From Theobroma cacao (Eukaryota > Streptophyta > Magnoliopsida > Malvales > Malvaceae), in assembly GCF_000208745.1 (NCBI RefSeq), contig NC_030850.1, positions 5,856,957 through 5,920,956 on the forward strand: a stretch of 64,000 nt of DNA, given 5' to 3'. Made by a program: the position numbers and the translations under genes. The notes under the pieces were generated by a model. It saw nothing but the letters and a program-made list of their open reading frames with translations. It was not told the origin of the DNA and made no database searches. Numbering within the stretch: the stretch's first letter is position 1; every line of letters begins with the position of its first letter. This document shows, one piece after another, positions 61,301-64,000 of the stretch.

Positions 61301-62458
61301 CAACTTATTTAGGCAGGCTGATAGGGTTGAGAAGCTTGCTGAAACCATCCAAAGATTGGTAAGGCTCAAGTATTACTTTTGTAATTTTGTTTGAAAGGTT
61401 AAAATAGGTCCTGGTTTATCAATCTTTTGAATTATAGATTGATGTTGCATAATGCTCTATGTGACAGGAGCAAGGAGATTTGAAGCTTAGAGTACGAACT
61501 TTGGAGTCTGAAAGGGCTTTCCAACGTGTTGCTGCTGTTCAGAAGACAGTAGGGAGTGTAAGTTTAATTTATATACTTGTTTTTCTTCTTGTGTAATTTC
61601 TTAGGTGGAGATATGTACTTAATGAAAAACTCTTTCCTTTCCATTCCTTCAAACATCATTTTGCTCAGTTTAATCATTGGTTTTCCTACACTTTTAAGTG
61701 AGAAGCAGAAGTATTTTTTGTTACTTCACATTAAGTCTCTTATATGCAGCAAATCCTTCCATAGGTGGGCAACTTTGTAACTGGAGATGTAGGCCCAACA
61801 TAATCCCCTTCCCCTTCTCTAATTGTTTTCCTTAAGTAATAGAGTCCAGTGGGGCATTTGGGGGGACTTGGGAAGTGAATGAAGATGTGGCAGAGTTCTA
61901 TGAGTTCCATGATGTGCATGCTTTTCATGTCATTATTGTAATGCTTTTCCTGGTAGTGTGAAAATCTGACTTGAAGAAATTTGATTTGGATGAAATTTAA
62001 TGTATTTCAGATATCGGTAGAATTGAAGGGATTTTTAGCTTTATTTTTTTCCATTTATAACTTTGAAGACAGATATCTTTTTGGTTGCCTTTAGATATAT
62101 CTACACTAGGGAAAATATTTGGAATATTCTTCAAAATGCAATATTTACTCTGTGATCATGTACCTTTTTACCAATCAACAGGCTGTAGCTGCTGGAAGCC
62201 TGATCAACCTTGCAACAATTTTGTACCTCAATTCCCTGAGAGTAAGCTCTCTATTTTAATATGATTCTTTGTGTATTATTTTTACATCCCTCAGTTCTTG
62301 ACTATCTCTTTAATCCTTGGCTCGTATTGTTATCAATTTAGGTACCAGCTGTTGCTGCATATGTCTTCTGTGCATTTTTCAGCTTTCAAGTGCTTATTGG
62401 TATTATAAAGGTCAAAAAATTAGACCAGCGAGAAAGGTTGATAACAGGAACTGCTTGA
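52344..62458 (+). CDS. ABC1K8: ABC1-family atypical kinase of the plastid (OSA1/ABC1K8)
   Basis: UbiB/ABC1-type kinase of the chloroplast envelope; in Arabidopsis OSA1 is linked to oxidative and cadmium stress tolerance. Twenty exons: 52344-52859, 53613-53748, 54938-55104, 55389-55509, 56131-56231, 56567-56665, 57735-57845, 57940-58019, 58188-58257, 59223-59296, 59409-59478, 59579-59667, 59996-60120, 60803-60883, 60967-61027, 61132-61186, 61260-61358, 61468-61557, 62182-62241, 62342-62458; 773 aa (OSA1 about 761). Residues 1 to ~55 form a Ser/Arg-rich transit peptide, then an Asn/Gly repeat region ([21 protein letters not shown]). Kinase marks: KIGQ 249-252, Ala-rich loop AAAS 309-312, K329, HADPHPGN 464-471 (D466, N471), DFG 486-488. 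Two hydrophobic segments near 719-757 should anchor the C-terminus. The intron after exon 16 starts with GC. Confidence 0.95.
56521..56566 (+). repeat. (CT)n tract forming an intron polypyrimidine tract
   Basis: An uninterrupted CT run ends just before the CAG acceptor of ABC1K8 exon 6. Length changes here could affect splicing. Confidence 0.7.
61187..61259 (+). other. GC-AG intron in the ABC1K8 gene
   Basis: The donor is AAG|GCAAGT, the strong consensus of GC-type U2 introns, and the acceptor is TTTCAG at 61,254-61,259. Only this border keeps the frame (VEVVLK then DFRKRWDRQ). The nearby GT would shift it. Confidence 0.85.
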
Positions 62459-62465
62459 TTAATAG

Positions 62466-62828
62466 GTAAGCAAATCTTATTCTTTTAGACCTCATGCATT
62501 TTTTTTGAGCTTCATCCTTCATCTGTGTAGTTAAGATATATTTAGTGTAAACAAGGTTCACTATGAGGCTTTTCTATGATTTAAAGATTCAGCAGTGTTC
62601 TTTTAGATATTTGTACTACACATAAGGTTAAATGTATTATCGTTTTTGAAGGCACAAATAACAAATCGGACAACCACTGGTTCTCCATGACATGACTTCT
62701 GAATGTAGTTTAAGATATTTCAATATATCAATTGTAGAGTAACGCATGTTTCCATACTATTGTTGTATTCTTGTCACTCTTAGAAGTTATACCAACTAGG
62801 AAGCCTGTTTTCAACTTTATCTTTGCAG
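62466..62828 (+). other. Possible intron in the 3' UTR of ABC1K8
   Basis: Eight bases after the stop codon lies a good donor (AATAG|GTAAGC), and a TTTGCAG acceptor ends at 62,828. If spliced, the intron sits so close to the stop that it should not trigger nonsense-mediated decay. Inferred from sequence only. Confidence 0.45.
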
Positions 62829-64000
62829 ATTTGAAGATTCAACTCCAATGAAGCTTTGACGACAAATCGACTTCCAGCCATAGAAACAAAGTGAGAGGCA
62901 CAGATGTTTCATAGTTTGTTTCTTAATTTCAACGTAAATGAAGCTTCAACTTAGTAAATTGGTCATGAGAAGTCTAACAGCTGTGCACTTGGGATGACCT
63001 TCTTAAAGCTCACGAAGATCTTGATGACATTGTTCTAGGGTTGTAACTGCACAAGCCAAAGCCCGATTGTTCTCTTAAATTGTCCCTGACAATCTTCCCT
63101 GGTCCCAAGGTTGTATGTTTTTTTTTATTCCTCTTTCATCGGCTGGCTGATCACCGTATGGTAAGTTTTTAGTCATAGTATAGAGTAATTTTTGCAATGC
63201 ATCCCATCATATATAACTTAAATATGGGGCATATATGTCTAAAAGCTGTGTATATTATTGTAACATACAGGAAAATTTTAGTGGAATTTGTAAGTTATAT
63301 GCCACGCACGTATTGCAAACTCAATTATGGTTTGTGTCATATTGGCAACTCAACGGGTAGAGACTTCCTATGATTAAAGCCCTCTTGATTGCTCGCTCCT
63401 TAAATCTAGTCCTCGTATAATTGCATGCAGGCTTTCTGTTTTCTTTTAGCATTAAGAATTTAGGCAAATGATAAAAGAGTTTAAAATGGTCTGAATAATT
63501 TGAATGAGAAACAGAAAGTTTTTCTTCTTAAAAAGTTTGTAATTAATTTTTTTTTTTTTTGGGTTTGGAAAAACTTTCAACTTTTTATGTACTATTCTTA
63601 ACATTTTTTATTTAACGTATTTATATTTTAAATTCAAAGAACATATTTATGAAATGAAAGAACATTTCAGATCAACTTTATCCATAATTGGCGTGGGATC
63701 TATATGTAACATTTAAAATTAACCTAGATTTCAAGGGCAGTGATTTGAAGTTGAAAGCAAGTGGGCTTTGAGTTCAGTTGGCAATTACATGATTGATGCC
63801 GTGTAAACTGTAGAAACGCATAAGGACAAAGACTGACAAGGGTGGATTCGAAGAGTGTTCACATTTCATGAATGTACGTTTAGGAGTGAACACCAAATAT
63901 CTGAAAAGATATTAGGAGTATATTTATTTGCAAAATCCTCATTCATTAGCTGTCACTTGATGTAAAGTAAAACAAATACCGTGGATTTGTGATCACCAAC
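62829..64000. other. ABC1K8 3' UTR and downstream DNA
   Basis: The first few hundred bases probably form the 3' UTR. Beyond about 63,350 I see no gene up to the window end. Confidence 0.45.

Noticed and set aside
1..64000. Retrovirus-like or pararetrovirus coding remnants
   Set aside because: No reverse transcriptase, integrase, gag or coat-type motif was recognised in any frame given or in the spacers I read.

Overview
The window is nuclear DNA from a dicot plant. It carries intron-rich genes with GT-AG splice sites and AT-rich spacers, plant-only gene families (clade I TGA bZIP, DYW-type and P-type PPR proteins, plant mTERF, CYP71-clan P450, plastid ABC1 kinase), a tRNA-Trp gene and small non-autonomous transposons. 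Gene content and order recall two Arabidopsis neighbourhoods. One is At4g39620-At4g39660 (EMB2453, BORR, GGT1/2, AGT2); the other is At5g64940-At5g64950 (OSA1/ABC1K8, mTERF) with TGA1 (At5g65210) not far away. The species cannot be fixed from the sequence; a rosid-like dicot is likely. I rebuilt exons by hand from reading frame, splice sites and family resemblance. The loci cited are recalled, not searched.

Layout: (1) 1-9.2 kb, clade I TGA bZIP factor on +. (2) 10.6-15.0 kb, mitochondrial class III aminotransferase AGT2 on -. (3) 15-20.2 kb, a gene desert with a tandem array of ~250-bp units, a Mutator-like MITE nested inside one unit, and a separate fold-back element. (4) 20.2-24.7 kb, an intronless DYW-type PPR gene on - with a long 3' side. 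(5) 25.2-27.8 kb, gamma-glutamyl transpeptidase on -, facing a borealin-like gene (30.7-33.4 kb, +) across a 3-kb divergent promoter region. (6) 35.2-37.3 kb, PPR gene EMB2453 on -, with tRNA-Trp just upstream. (7) 38.1-41.4 kb, a decayed P450 copy followed by an intact CYP736A-like gene, both +. (8) 43.5-51.4 kb, three tandem intronless mTERF genes on + with duplicated flanks. (9) 52.3-62.5 kb, a 20-exon ABC1-type kinase gene (OSA1/ABC1K8) on +, with one GC-AG intron.

Functionally this is a set of housekeeping and stress-related genes: salicylate/redox transcription control (TGA), photorespiration or amino-acid metabolism (AGT2), glutathione turnover (GGT), mitosis (borealin), organelle RNA handling (PPR and mTERF) and plastid stress tolerance (ABC1K8). 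They do not form a cluster acting in one pathway; their order reflects ancestry. I found no clear case for a wholly new system. The most unusual parts are the ~250-bp array with its nested MITE, the mTERF tandem expansion, and a likely assembly artefact around the single N at 5705.
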